Below, piece by piece: positions 44,208-52,045 of a stretch of 64,000 nt of DNA (position 1 is its first letter; every line of letters starts with the position of its first letter). The notes beneath the pieces were generated by a model, which made no database searches, was not told the DNA's origin, and saw only the letters and a program-made list of their open reading frames with translations. Both the position numbers and the translations under genes were made by a program. Source of the stretch: Phycobacter azelaicus (GTDB lineage: Bacteria > Pseudomonadota > Alphaproteobacteria > Rhodobacterales > Rhodobacteraceae); contig NZ_WKFH01000003.1 in the NCBI RefSeq assembly GCF_014884385.1, forward strand, positions 1,954,001-2,018,000. Direction: 5' to 3'.

Positions 44208-44897
44208 TCAGGTCCAGGTGCCTTCGGCCGCCGCGCGGATGGCGCGGATGTTGGTGCCGTAGACGCCCGGGTTGTCGACTGAGCCGCCTTTGAAGACGGC
44301 CGAGCCGGCCACCAGCACATCGGCGCCCGCAGCGCGCACCTTGGGGGCGGTGGTTGGATCGACGCCGCCGTCGATCTCAATGTGTACCGGGCGGTCGCCG
44401 ATCATCTGGCGCAGGGCGCTGATCTTGCCGGTCATGTCGATGAACTTCTGCCCGCCAAAGCCGGGGTTCACCGTCATCACGCAGATGAGGTCGGTTAGAT
44501 CCAGAAGATGCGCCACCGCCTCGGCCGGGGTGCCGGGGTTGAGCGCGACACCCGCCTTCATGCCCGATGCGCGAATGGCCTGCAACGTTCTGTGGATATG
44601 GGGTCCGGCCTCCACATGGGCGGTCAGCACATCGGCGCCCGCATCGGCATAGGCTTCGATATATGGATCCACCGGCGCGATCATCAGGTGCACGTCCATC
44701 ACGGTTTTAACATGCGGGCGGAAGGCCTTCACCGCCATCGGTCCAAAGGTGAGGTTGGGGACGAAATGACCATCCATCACATCCACATGCACCCAGTCTG
44801 CGCCTTCGGCCTCGATGGCCTGGATTTCCTTGCCGAAGTTGGCGAAGTCGGCGGAAAGGATGGAGGGCGCGATCTTCACGTTGCGATCAAAGGACAT
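44208..44897 (-). CDS. rpe: ribulose-phosphate 3-epimerase
   Basis: TIM-barrel epimerase of 229 aa that interconverts D-ribulose 5-phosphate and D-xylulose 5-phosphate (pentose phosphate pathway / Calvin cycle). Motifs: KIAPSILSADFANFGKEI, WVHVDVMDGHFVPNLTFGP with the first catalytic Asp and metal ligands, MTVNPGFGGQKFI, and IEIDGGVD with the second catalytic Asp. ATG 44895-44897 with GGAAGGA upstream; the longer frame to 45026 runs into the phn promoter. Divergent from phnC. Confidence 0.95.
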   Translation of the reverse strand: MSFDRNVKIAPSILSADFANFGKEIQAIEAEGADWVHVDVMDGHFVPNLTFGPMAVKAFRPHVKTVMDVHLMIAPVDPYIEAYADAGADVLTAHVEAGPHIHRTLQAIRASGMKAGVALNPGTPAEAVAHLLDLTDLICVMTVNPGFGGQKFIDMTGKISALRQMIGDRPVHIEIDGGVDPTTAPKVRAAGADVLVAGSAVFKGGSVDNPGVYGTNIRAIRAAAEGTWT

Positions 44898-45024
44898 CTG
44901 CTGTGCTTCCTTCCGGATAGGGGTTTGGGGGCCGTATAAACCGGCTTTGGCCTTCTGCACAGGGGCAGATTGTCCATTCGCGACTTTCCGGCACTTCAGA
45001 ACGCTGCGAAAGATATATGCACGC

Positions 45025-45042
45025 ATGTGACGGACCTGTGAC
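45025..45042 (+). promoter_or_regulatory. candidate Pho box upstream of phnC
   Basis: ATGTGAC-ggac-CTGTGAC: two 7-bp direct repeats 11 bp apart, the spacing of PhoB half-sites (consensus CTGTCAT). It lies 106 bp before the phnC start in the rpe/phnC divergent region. Phosphate-starvation control is usual for phnCDE. Sequence match is partial. Confidence 0.4.
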
Positions 45043-45147
45043 GTGCGCGCGGCCCTCGGGTCTGTACGTTACAAATAATTCACCCCTTTTACACAAATGG
45101 TTTGAGGAGCGTCTTTAGGCAGTCCCGGAAACGAACGGGGGCCGATT

Positions 45148-45972
45148 GTGCTGCGCATTGACAAACTCACCAAACGCTTTGGCGACAAGACTGCGGTGGA
45201 TACCGCGACGCTGGACATCGACAAGCCTTGCATGATCGGCATTATTGGTCGCTCGGGGGCAGGCAAATCCACGCTGCTGCGCATGATCAATCGCCTGGGT
45301 GATGCAAGCGAAGGCCGGATTCTGTTCGAAGGGCGCGACGTGACCAAGCTCAAAGGGCGCGAAAAGCGCGCCTGGCAGTCCGATTGCGCGATGATCTTTC
45401 AGCAGTTCAATCTGGTGCCGCGCATGGATGTGGTGTCGAACGTGCTCCATGGTACGCTCAACCGCCGCTCGGCGCTGGCGACCATGTTCAACCTCTACCC
45501 GATGGAAGACATCCATCGTGCCATCGATATCCTGGATCGTCTCGGCATTGCCGAACATGCGGCCAAGCGCGCCGAGGCTCTGTCGGGCGGTCAACAGCAG
45601 CGCGTCGCGATTGCCCGTGCCCTGATGCAGGATCCTAAGATCATCCTGGCGGACGAACCCATTGCCTCGCTCGACCCGATGAACGCGCAAACCGTGATGG
45701 AGGCGCTGCGCCGCATCCACGAGGAAGACGGGCGCACCGTGATCGCCAACCTTCATACGCTCGATACCGCGCGCCGCTATTGCGACCGGGTGGTGGGGAT
45801 GCGCGACGGGCGTATCGTCTTTGACGGGTTGCCAGAACAGCTGACCACCGGCGTCGCCCGCGAGATCTATGGCGCAGGCGCCGAATTCTCCGAGGCGGCC
45901 ACCTCTACCGAAATCGAAACGCTTGAGCGCGCCGACGATCCCATCCGCGAGGCCGAAGCCGCCGCGCTGTGA
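45148..45972 (+). CDS. phnC: phosphonate ABC transporter ATP-binding protein PhnC
   Basis: 274 aa ATPase. Walker [18 protein letters not shown] (about residues 35-51), Q-loop [17 protein letters not shown], signature [15 protein letters not shown], Walker [14 protein letters not shown]. The [20 protein letters not shown] region is typical of PhnC. GTG start at 45148; the first residues [16 protein letters not shown] match homologues, and no ATG in frame fits better. First gene of the phosphonate uptake operon. The C-terminal acidic tail of about 20 residues is longer than usual. Confidence 0.93.
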   Translation: MLRIDKLTKRFGDKTAVDTATLDIDKPCMIGIIGRSGAGKSTLLRMINRLGDASEGRILFEGRDVTKLKGREKRAWQSDCAMIFQQFNLVPRMDVVSNVLHGTLNRRSALATMFNLYPMEDIHRAIDILDRLGIAEHAAKRAEALSGGQQQRVAIARALMQDPKIILADEPIASLDPMNAQTVMEALRRIHEEDGRTVIANLHTLDTARRYCDRVVGMRDGRIVFDGLPEQLTTGVAREIYGAGAEFSEAATSTEIETLERADDPIREAEAAAL

Positions 45973-46037
45973 ATTCCACCCTTTTCATCCCCCCAAAGCA
46001 CGACGCTTTGGGCCAACCAAACCGGAGTGACCTAGAG

Positions 46038-46940
46038 ATGAAAAAACTGATTGCTGCCGCCCTGATGACCACTGCCCTGACCACCCCGGTCATGGCCGAG
46101 GACATTCAAGAGTTCCGCATCGGTATCCTTGGCGGTGAAAACGCCCAGGACCGTCTGAACAACAACGAGTGCCTGCGCGCCAAGACCGAAGAGCTGCTGG
46201 GTGTTGAAACCAAGCTGTTCGCTCCCGCCGACTACAACGGCGTGATCCAGGGCCTTCTGGGCGGCACCATCGACATGGCCTGGCTGGGCGCTTCCGGCTA
46301 CGCCAAGACCTATCTGTCTGACGCCGAAGCGGTTGAGCCGATCCTGGTGAAAGTGAACACCGACGGCGGCTACGGCTACTACTCGGTTGGTTTTGCCCGC
46401 AAGGACAGCGGCATCGCGGCACTGGAAGACGTCAAGGGCAAGGTCTTTGGTTTTGGTGACCCGAACTCCACCTCCGGGTACCTGATCCCCTCCATCGAGA
46501 TCCCGCAGGCCACCGGTTCCACCATGGAATCCGGCGCCTACTTTGGTGAAGTCAAGTTCACCGGCGGTCACGAGCAGACCATCGTTGCGGTTGCAAACGG
46601 TGACATCGATGCCGGTGTGACCTGGGCCGACGGTCTGGGCAACTGGGAAGACGGTTTCAATTCCGGCGCCCTGCGCAAGGCAGTTGACGCGGGTCTCGTG
46701 GACATGAACGACCTGGTTCAGATCTGGCAGTCCAAGCCGATCCCGGAAGGCCCTGTTGTTCTGCGCAAGGACCTGCCTGAAAGCGTCAAGGTCAAGATGA
46801 CCGGCCTGATGGCAAGCCTGAAGTCCATGGATGCAGATTGCTTCTACGGCGTGGCCGCGGGTGAAGCCAAAGGCTTCATGCCGATCACCCATGACGCCTA
46901 CGAAGTGATCATCGAAGCACGCAAATTGAAGTCCAACTAA
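46038..46940 (+). CDS. phnD: phosphonate ABC transporter substrate-binding protein PhnD
   Basis: Periplasmic receptor of 300 aa. Signal peptide MKKLIAAALMTTALTTPVMA, cut before EDIQEFRIGI. ILGGENAQDRLNNNECLRAK, LAWLGASGYAKTY-like MAWLGASGYAKTYLSDAEAV, FGDPNSTSGYLIPS and GVTWADGLGNWEDGF are the phosphate/phosphonate-binding signatures. ATG 46038 with GGAG upstream. Its codon use looks more biased than its neighbours, in keeping with high expression. Followed by a stem-loop before phnE. Confidence 0.94.
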   Translation: MKKLIAAALMTTALTTPVMAEDIQEFRIGILGGENAQDRLNNNECLRAKTEELLGVETKLFAPADYNGVIQGLLGGTIDMAWLGASGYAKTYLSDAEAVEPILVKVNTDGGYGYYSVGFARKDSGIAALEDVKGKVFGFGDPNSTSGYLIPSIEIPQATGSTMESGAYFGEVKFTGGHEQTIVAVANGDIDAGVTWADGLGNWEDGFNSGALRKAVDAGLVDMNDLVQIWQSKPIPEGPVVLRKDLPESVKVKMTGLMASLKSMDADCFYGVAAGEAKGFMPITHDAYEVIIEARKLKSN

Positions 46941-46957
46941 TTTCAGGACCAACGCGG

Positions 46958-46985
46958 CGGGGTCCGGTCTTTGTGCCGGGCCCCG
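46958..46985 (+). terminator. stem-loop between phnD and phnE
   Basis: CGGGGTCCGG-tctttgtg-CCGGGCCCCG, 10-bp stem with one G-U pair, then TATTCCTCTG. Weak T tract, so more likely an attenuator or 3'-end stabiliser that raises PhnD relative to the permeases. Confidence 0.6.
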
Positions 46986-47071
46986 TATTCCTCTGATGCA
47001 GGCTGGCCTTGTGCCATTTTGCCAAACCGTCAGAGCCCATACGAACATCACGATACCCTCAGGACATCCTC

Positions 47072-47953
47072 ATGGCAGATCTGACAGCGGCCCCGCCTTC
47101 CGGCGCCTCCACGACAGAGGCGATCCGCGCCCAATATGTGGACCTCACGCGGCGCAAGCGCCTTTATGGGTCGATCCTTCTGATCGTCTTCATTGCCATG
47201 ATGGTCGCGGGCTTCCGCACCGCAGATGACCGCAATGCGGGCTCCTTTGCCGACGGGTTCACGCGCATTTTCGACTATCCGGCCGAGGTACTGAGCGAAG
47301 CGGTCGAGAAGGCCGCGCAACTGCCCGGCCATGTGATGCACTTCTTCCCGGCGCTGGTGGAGACGCTGAATATCGCCGCGGCCTCGACCCTGATCGGCGC
47401 CATCTTCGGCACGCTGTTTTCCCTTTTGGCAACGCGGGGCATGGCGCTTTGGCCGTCGCTGATCCCGCTGTTTCGCCGGGTGATGGACATATGCCGCGCC
47501 ATCCCCGAAATCGTGATCGCTCTGGTGCTGATCTTCCTTTTGGGCGGTGGCCCGGTGCCTGCGATGATCGCCATTGCGATCCATACGGCTGGGGCCCTTG
47601 GCAAGCTGTTTTCCGAAGTGAACGAGAACGCCTCCCTGAAGCCGATCGAAGGTCTTTCGTCGGTGGGTGCCACCTGGGCACAACGCATGTGGCTGGGGGT
47701 GATCCCGCAAGTGGGGCCGAACTACGTGAGCTACGCGCTCTTGCGGTTTGAAATCAACATTCGCGCCTCTGCCATTCTCGGCTTTGTCGGTGCGGGCGGT
47801 ATCGGCTACGAGCTGAAGAACGCCATGTCCTGGGGCAAGGGCCGCTATGACGAGGCCGCCGCCATCTTCATCCTGCTTTTTGTCACAATCGTCGTGGTCG
47901 ACCAGATCTCTGGCAAGCTGCGCGACCGGCTGATCAATGGAGCCAAGCCATGA
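47072..47953 (+). CDS. phnE: phosphonate ABC transporter permease PhnE (first)
   Basis: Inner-membrane permease, 293 aa, with about six helices. The binding-protein-dependent transport loop is visible in EGLSSVGATWAQRMWLGVIPQV, and the C-terminal LGFVGAGGIGYELKNAM is typical. ATG 47072; upstream in-frame codons back to 47009 lack homology. Its stop overlaps the second permease gene by 4 bp, so the channel is probably a PhnE/PhnE2 heterodimer. Confidence 0.93.
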   Translation: MADLTAAPPSGASTTEAIRAQYVDLTRRKRLYGSILLIVFIAMMVAGFRTADDRNAGSFADGFTRIFDYPAEVLSEAVEKAAQLPGHVMHFFPALVETLNIAAASTLIGAIFGTLFSLLATRGMALWPSLIPLFRRVMDICRAIPEIVIALVLIFLLGGGPVPAMIAIAIHTAGALGKLFSEVNENASLKPIEGLSSVGATWAQRMWLGVIPQVGPNYVSYALLRFEINIRASAILGFVGAGGIGYELKNAMSWGKGRYDEAAAIFILLFVTIVVVDQISGKLRDRLINGAKP

Positions 47954-49347
47954 CCACCCTTGATGTGAACCCGGGCGCGGGTCTGGGCGGCAATGCCGCC
48001 GCGCTGAAGCAGGATATGGAAAACCTCTTCCGCACCAAAAAGATCCTGGCCTTCGCCGCGCCGCTGATCGTGCTGGCCTATATGGTCTATGTCTTCTTTG
48101 CCTTTGATGTCGCGGGCCTTTACGACCGCGCCAGCTTGGAAAATGCGCGCACCTTGGTCAGCGACAGCTACAGCTACAAGACCCATGTGACCCGCGACAA
48201 CCGCGATGCCTCGGTCTCGGTCGCCATCGAAGGGGAACGCAAAGGCAGCTACCCCGAAGGCGAGGCGCCCGAATGGGTTACCTTGGGTGAGACTACTGTC
48301 ATTGACCTGGAAAACGGTCACATCGTGCGCTTTGGCCCCGAGACGATTGAATACGACATTCCCGGCTATGGCACCGTGCGCGCAACGCCGTCGCGCAGCG
48401 CCGGTGTGCAGGCGGAATTGCCTGCGGGTGATGTGCCGGAGTGGATCAGTTCCTCAAAGAACCGCCTTGCGATCAAGACCGAGGCAGGCCGTCTGACCGT
48501 GACCCGTAACCGCGCCGAAGTGTTCCGCTATTTCATGGGCTGGGAGCTGTTCTTCTTCACCCTCGACAGCCCCTATCACGGCCTTGGCCCGCTTGCGCTC
48601 TTGGAAAAAGCCTTCCAAGGCGAGGCAGGCGCGATCTTCAACGATTTCTGGACCAACAAGATGTGGCGCCATCAGGACGTGGCCTGGGCCATCGGGGAGA
48701 CGCTGCTGATGGCCTTCCTCGGCACCATCGGCGCGGGGATCGTGGCGCTGCCGCTGGCCTTCCTTGCAACCCGCAACTTCATGCCGATCCGCACCTTGCG
48801 GTTCGCCACCCGCCGCCTGTTCGATTTCGTGCGCGGGGTGGACAGCTTGATCTGGACGGTTGTGCTGGCGCGCGCCTTTGGTCCAGGCCCCTTGACCGGC
48901 GCGCTGGCGATCCTGGTGACGGACACCGGCACCTTCGGCAAGATTTTCTCCGAAGCGCTGGAGAATGTGGACGAGAAACAGATCGAGGGCGTCGCCTCCA
49001 CCGGCGCCAAACCGATCCAGCGCTACCGTTTTGGCGTGATCCCGCAGGTGACACCGGTGCTTCTGTCGCAGCTGCTCTACTTCCTTGAATCCAACACTCG
49101 CAGCGCGACGATCATTGGCGCCATCACCGGCGGTGGTATCGGCTTGTTGCTGACCCAGGCGATCATCACCCAGAAGGACTGGGAAGAGGTGGCCTACTAC
49201 ATCGTGCTGGTGATCCTGATGGTGATGGTGATGGACTGGTTCTCTGGCCTGCTGCGCCGCCGCCTGATCCAGGGCGACCGCGGCAAGCCGCGCCGCAAGA
49301 CCGCCAAGAAGCCGCCCCTGCGCAATATGCCTTTCGTGCTGCCCTGA
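47950..49347 (+). CDS. phnE: phosphonate ABC transporter permease PhnE2 with periplasmic insertion
   Basis: 465 aa, much longer than PhnE (about 290). After the first helix (ILAFAAPLIVLAYMVYVFFAF) there is an insertion of roughly 130 residues (about 60-190) rich in charged and beta-type sequence, predicted periplasmic. The permease core then carries EGVASTGAKPIQRYRFGVIPQV and IIGAITGGGIGLLLTQAI. A basic C-terminal tail (GDRGKPRRKTAKKPPLRN) follows. The insertion may contact PhnD. Long PhnE2 proteins occur in related bacteria, so this is a subfamily trait rather than an oddity. Confidence 0.92.
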   Translation: MTTLDVNPGAGLGGNAAALKQDMENLFRTKKILAFAAPLIVLAYMVYVFFAFDVAGLYDRASLENARTLVSDSYSYKTHVTRDNRDASVSVAIEGERKGSYPEGEAPEWVTLGETTVIDLENGHIVRFGPETIEYDIPGYGTVRATPSRSAGVQAELPAGDVPEWISSSKNRLAIKTEAGRLTVTRNRAEVFRYFMGWELFFFTLDSPYHGLGPLALLEKAFQGEAGAIFNDFWTNKMWRHQDVAWAIGETLLMAFLGTIGAGIVALPLAFLATRNFMPIRTLRFATRRLFDFVRGVDSLIWTVVLARAFGPGPLTGALAILVTDTGTFGKIFSEALENVDEKQIEGVASTGAKPIQRYRFGVIPQVTPVLLSQLLYFLESNTRSATIIGAITGGGIGLLLTQAIITQKDWEEVAYYIVLVILMVMVMDWFSGLLRRRLIQGDRGKPRRKTAKKPPLRNMPFVLP

Positions 49348-49369
49348 CCCTCAAAAGAAAGACCCGAGT

Positions 49370-49984
49370 ATGGCCCGCCTCCAGGCAGATCAGCCCTTCA
49401 TCCACCCCGATTGCCAGATCACCGGCAGCCATTTCGGCGCCTATGTGGAGATCGGCGCAGGCAGCCGCATCGCAAACAGCCGCTTTGGCGACTACAGCTA
49501 TTGCGACCGCACCTGCGACATCGCCAATGCCGAGGTGGGCAAATTCGCCAATATCGCCAGCTTCACCCGCATCGGGGCGACCGATCACCCGATGGAGAAG
49601 GCCTCCCTGCATCACTTCCTCTATCGGTCTGCCGACTACTGGGACGATGCCGAAGCTGACGCCGACTGGTTCGCCCGCCGCGCCAGCCGCACGGCCTATG
49701 TCGGACACGACACCTGGATCGGCCACGGCGCGATGATTAAGCCCGAGGTCACCATCGGCCATGGCGCGGTTGTGGCCTCGGGGAGCGTCGTGACCAAGGA
49801 TGTTGCTCCCTATACCATCGTTGGCGGCAACACGGCCCGCTTGATCCGCCGCCGCTATCCTGAACCGGTGGCCGAGGCGATGATGGATCTCGCCTGGTGG
49901 GACTGGGACAACGCGAAACTACGCGCCGCCCTACCAGATTTCCGCGCGCTGCGGGCCGAAGAGTTCCTCGAGAAATACACCTGA
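49370..49984 (+). CDS. hexapeptide-repeat acetyltransferase of phosphonate gene clusters
   Basis: Left-handed beta-helix acyltransferase, 204 aa. Hexapeptide repeats run from about residue 17 to 66 and again 107-150 (VGHDTWIGHGAMIKPEVTIG, HGAVVASGSVVTKDVAPYTI, VGGNTARLIRRRYP), with the DHPMEKASLHHF loop between. This matches the group found beside phn operons (TIGR03308-type), near chloramphenicol/xenobiotic acetyltransferases. The acceptor, perhaps an aminoalkylphosphonate, is unknown. 22 bp after phnE2; a three-stem element begins 19 nt after its stop. Confidence 0.88.
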   Translation: MARLQADQPFIHPDCQITGSHFGAYVEIGAGSRIANSRFGDYSYCDRTCDIANAEVGKFANIASFTRIGATDHPMEKASLHHFLYRSADYWDDAEADADWFARRASRTAYVGHDTWIGHGAMIKPEVTIGHGAVVASGSVVTKDVAPYTIVGGNTARLIRRRYPEPVAEAMMDLAWWDWDNAKLRAALPDFRALRAEEFLEKYT

Positions 49985-50003
49985 TTGTGGAAGGGCGGGG
50001 CTG

Positions 50004-50073
50004 CTCCCGCCCGTGTCTGGCCCTTCTACGAGAAGGGCCGCCCCGGTTGGGCCTGGCGCCGCTGACGCGGCGC
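50004..50073 (-). repeat. dispersed three-stem element, copy 5
   Basis: Tail CTCCCGCCC (50004-50012), which can also pair with GGGCGGG just upstream (49993-49999, stem A); stem B GGCCCTTCT-acg-AGAAGGGCC (50019-50039, 9 bp perfect); box GTTGGGCC (50046-50053); stem C GCGCCGC-tgac-GCGGCGC (50056-50073). Follows the acetyltransferase stop by 19 nt. The clearest copy. Confidence 0.85.
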
Positions 50074-50216
50074 GGGGCGCGCACTTCCGCGTGGGGGAGG
50101 TCGCAAAGTGTTTTGCCGGGTTTGAGCGCGGGTTGGCACACGACATGAAGGATTATTTGTAGAAGTCCGGTTTCCCGCACCTAGGCAGGGTATCAACACC
50201 ACCTCATTCTCTAGGA

Positions 50217-50708
50217 ATGACAAGACCCCGCAGACCGACACGCCGTATCGTGGCTGCAGCCTTGGCTGTTGCCGGGCTTTGGGTCATCCTTGTTGAAACA
50301 CGCATCGTCTATTTCTTCATGCCCGCACCTGTGTTCTCCTGGACAATGGAGCATGTCGCTCAGATAGCGGGCTCCGAGGACCGTCTGGTTTGGTTGCTGG
50401 AAAGGCAGGGATTTTGGATTGCCGAAATCCATGATCTTAACGCCTCTCCCGAATACGCGATGTCCCGGTTTCTAGACTGCAACTTCGAGGCCGGTCAGGT
50501 TGGGGGGTATCTGGACTGCAGGGAGAAAGAATATTTGAGGCTGGCAGATGAACTTGGTTTTGACCCGGCTGAACATGCGACCGGAGCCTTTGTCGATACG
50601 ATGAGTCCGGTGTTTTTCATTTGTGGGCGCAACCTAAGCATCGTTTGGATTGCCGAGGGGAAAACAATACTCAAATCGCGGGCGCTCTCAGGTTTGACCT
50701 GTATCTAG
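50217..50708 (+). CDS. hypothetical membrane-anchored protein
   Basis: 163 aa, not recognised. A basic N-terminus (TRPRRPTRR) is followed by one hydrophobic helix (IVAAALAVAGLWVILVETRIVYFFM, about residues 11-35), then a soluble domain with three Cys (CNFEAGQVGGYLDC, FFICGRN) plus a final Cys two residues from the end. Orientation is probably outside the cytoplasm. Lower GC and a weak SD than neighbours hint at low expression or recent acquisition. It stands alone between two three-stem elements. Confidence 0.6.
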   Translation: MTRPRRPTRRIVAAALAVAGLWVILVETRIVYFFMPAPVFSWTMEHVAQIAGSEDRLVWLLERQGFWIAEIHDLNASPEYAMSRFLDCNFEAGQVGGYLDCREKEYLRLADELGFDPAEHATGAFVDTMSPVFFICGRNLSIVWIAEGKTILKSRALSGLTCI

Positions 50709-50772
50709 CTGCCCCTAACCAAAATATAGACAAGCTGAGAGATGGCATTGTTGCTGGCGTGAGGCACCGTCA

Positions 50773-50839
50773 GCGCCGCGATAGCGGCGCCAGGCCCAAC
50801 GGGAGCGGATCATGCCCATGATCCGGCGACGGGCGGGAG
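50773..50839 (+). repeat. dispersed three-stem element, copy 6
   Basis: Stem C GCGCCGC-gata-GCGGCGC (50773-50790), box GGCCCAAC (50793-50800), stem B CGGATCATG-cc-CATGATCCG (50806-50825, 9 bp perfect), tail GGGCGGGAG (50831-50839). In minus-strand mRNA it begins 10 nt after the DUF6505 stop at 50850. Confidence 0.85.
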
Positions 50840-50849
50840 AGCCCCCGCC

Positions 50850-51329
50850 TCAGCTGTCCATGTCGCCGTGGATGGCGAATTGCTCCAGGCCCGCCGATTG
50901 TGCCTCGATCATCCGGTAGCTTTCGCGCACGCCAGCCTCGGTCAGCTCTCGCATCACCGTCAGCAGCGTGTTGGGCGCGTGATCGGCGCAGAGCTCGGCC
51001 ATATGGGCGATCTCTTCGGCAGCCACAGGTCGGGCGGCTGCCACATCGGGCGCGCCGTAGTAGGTCACGAAATGATGCGCCAGAAGGTCGGTCAGCGTCT
51101 CTAGCTCGCTCTCTTCGATCTTGGTCACGGCGACAAAGGTCACCCGCCCGCCGGTCTCCAGCCCCATCCAGCCGTTGGCAAAGGCCTGCCGCTGCTTGCC
51201 GGTCAGATCCGCCTCACCCCAGTTGGAGAACTCAAAGCCTCCCGAAATGCACCACTCACCGGTGCGGGCCGGGCTTGCAAAGACGTTTTGATCGCTCTCG
51301 TCGAAATGGATGGCGCGGGCCAGGTGCAT
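50850..51329 (-). CDS. DUF6505-type protein of the formate dehydrogenase region
   Basis: 159 aa soluble protein of unknown function. The N-terminus HLARAIHFDESDQNVFASPA and the segment EWCISGGFEFSNW, KQRQAFANGWMGLETGG fit the DUF6505 family, which I recall from alphaproteobacterial clusters. ATG 51327-51329 shares one base with the stop of the upstream ligase-fold gene (TGATG), implying coupled translation. Last gene of the minus-strand mrp-DUF4444-DUF6505 trio. Confidence 0.7.
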   Translation of the reverse strand: MHLARAIHFDESDQNVFASPARTGEWCISGGFEFSNWGEADLTGKQRQAFANGWMGLETGGRVTFVAVTKIEESELETLTDLLAHHFVTYYGAPDVAAARPVAAEEIAHMAELCADHAPNTLLTVMRELTEAGVRESYRMIEAQSAGLEQFAIHGDMDS

Positions 51330-52045
51330 CACGGGGTCTCCAGAAGCTCTGTCAGGGGGATGAGGTGTGTGGTTTCGTCGTCGCGCAAAAGCATGCCGAA
51401 GGCTTCATCGATGCCGAGGAAGGTGCCGCTGAGACCGCCCTCTTGTACCGGCTCGCCAATTCCATGGGCCAGCTCGCGCCAGTCCGCATGTAGATGCTTG
51501 GCGCCTTCTTCTTCCCAGCGGTTGATCCAATGCAGGCAGTGGCGCGCCCAGCTCTCAATCAGGGCAGGGGCCTCTACATCGGCGCAGCCTTCGGCGTACA
51601 GCGCGGTCTGATCGGGGCTGTCGCCGCCATCCCCGTCCGCGGGCCAGAGCGGCAATTCCAGCCCGATCACCAGCCAGTCCGGCACCTCGGCGGGATCCGC
51701 CGTGCTGGCTGCGGCGCGCAGGGTGCCGCAGCGGGCGCCATTGGTGCGGATCGCGCCGTTCCATTCCAGATGCACGGCGACCTCGGGCGGTGCCAGCGCG
51801 CCAAGGGCGTTCTGAAAGCCCACGCCGCAGGTAGGTAGCATGGCCATGGCCTGCGCCAGCGGCACCTCTGGCGCAAAGACCAGCGCGGCGCGCACTGTGT
51901 CCGGGGCAAGGTTGTAGACCACGAGCCCCGCATCACAGCCCAAGACCGCCCGCTTGCAGGCGGTCTCGAACGGATCCTCAAGGCCGGTTACGGCCTCGCC
52001 CGACATCAGCGGCGGAAAGGAGAGTGCGAGGGCCGTCTCGGTCAT
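51329..52045 (-). CDS. biotin/lipoate ligase-fold protein with DUF4444 domain
   Basis: 238 aa, BPL/LplA-like fold followed by a C-terminal DUF4444 domain (from about LLRDDETTHLIPLTELL backwards). In the ligase region, HLEWNGAIRTNGARCGTL aligns with the BirA KWPND...RKLAGIL segment, but the catalytic Lys position holds Arg (R105) and the PND is NGA. Ligase activity is therefore doubtful; it may bind an adenylate or serve as an assembly factor. The start overlaps the mrp stop (ATGA, 52042-52045). Confidence 0.75.
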   Translation of the reverse strand: MTETALALSFPPLMSGEAVTGLEDPFETACKRAVLGCDAGLVVYNLAPDTVRAALVFAPEVPLAQAMAMLPTCGVGFQNALGALAPPEVAVHLEWNGAIRTNGARCGTLRAAASTADPAEVPDWLVIGLELPLWPADGDGGDSPDQTALYAEGCADVEAPALIESWARHCLHWINRWEEEGAKHLHADWRELAHGIGEPVQEGGLSGTFLGIDEAFGMLLRDDETTHLIPLTELLETP

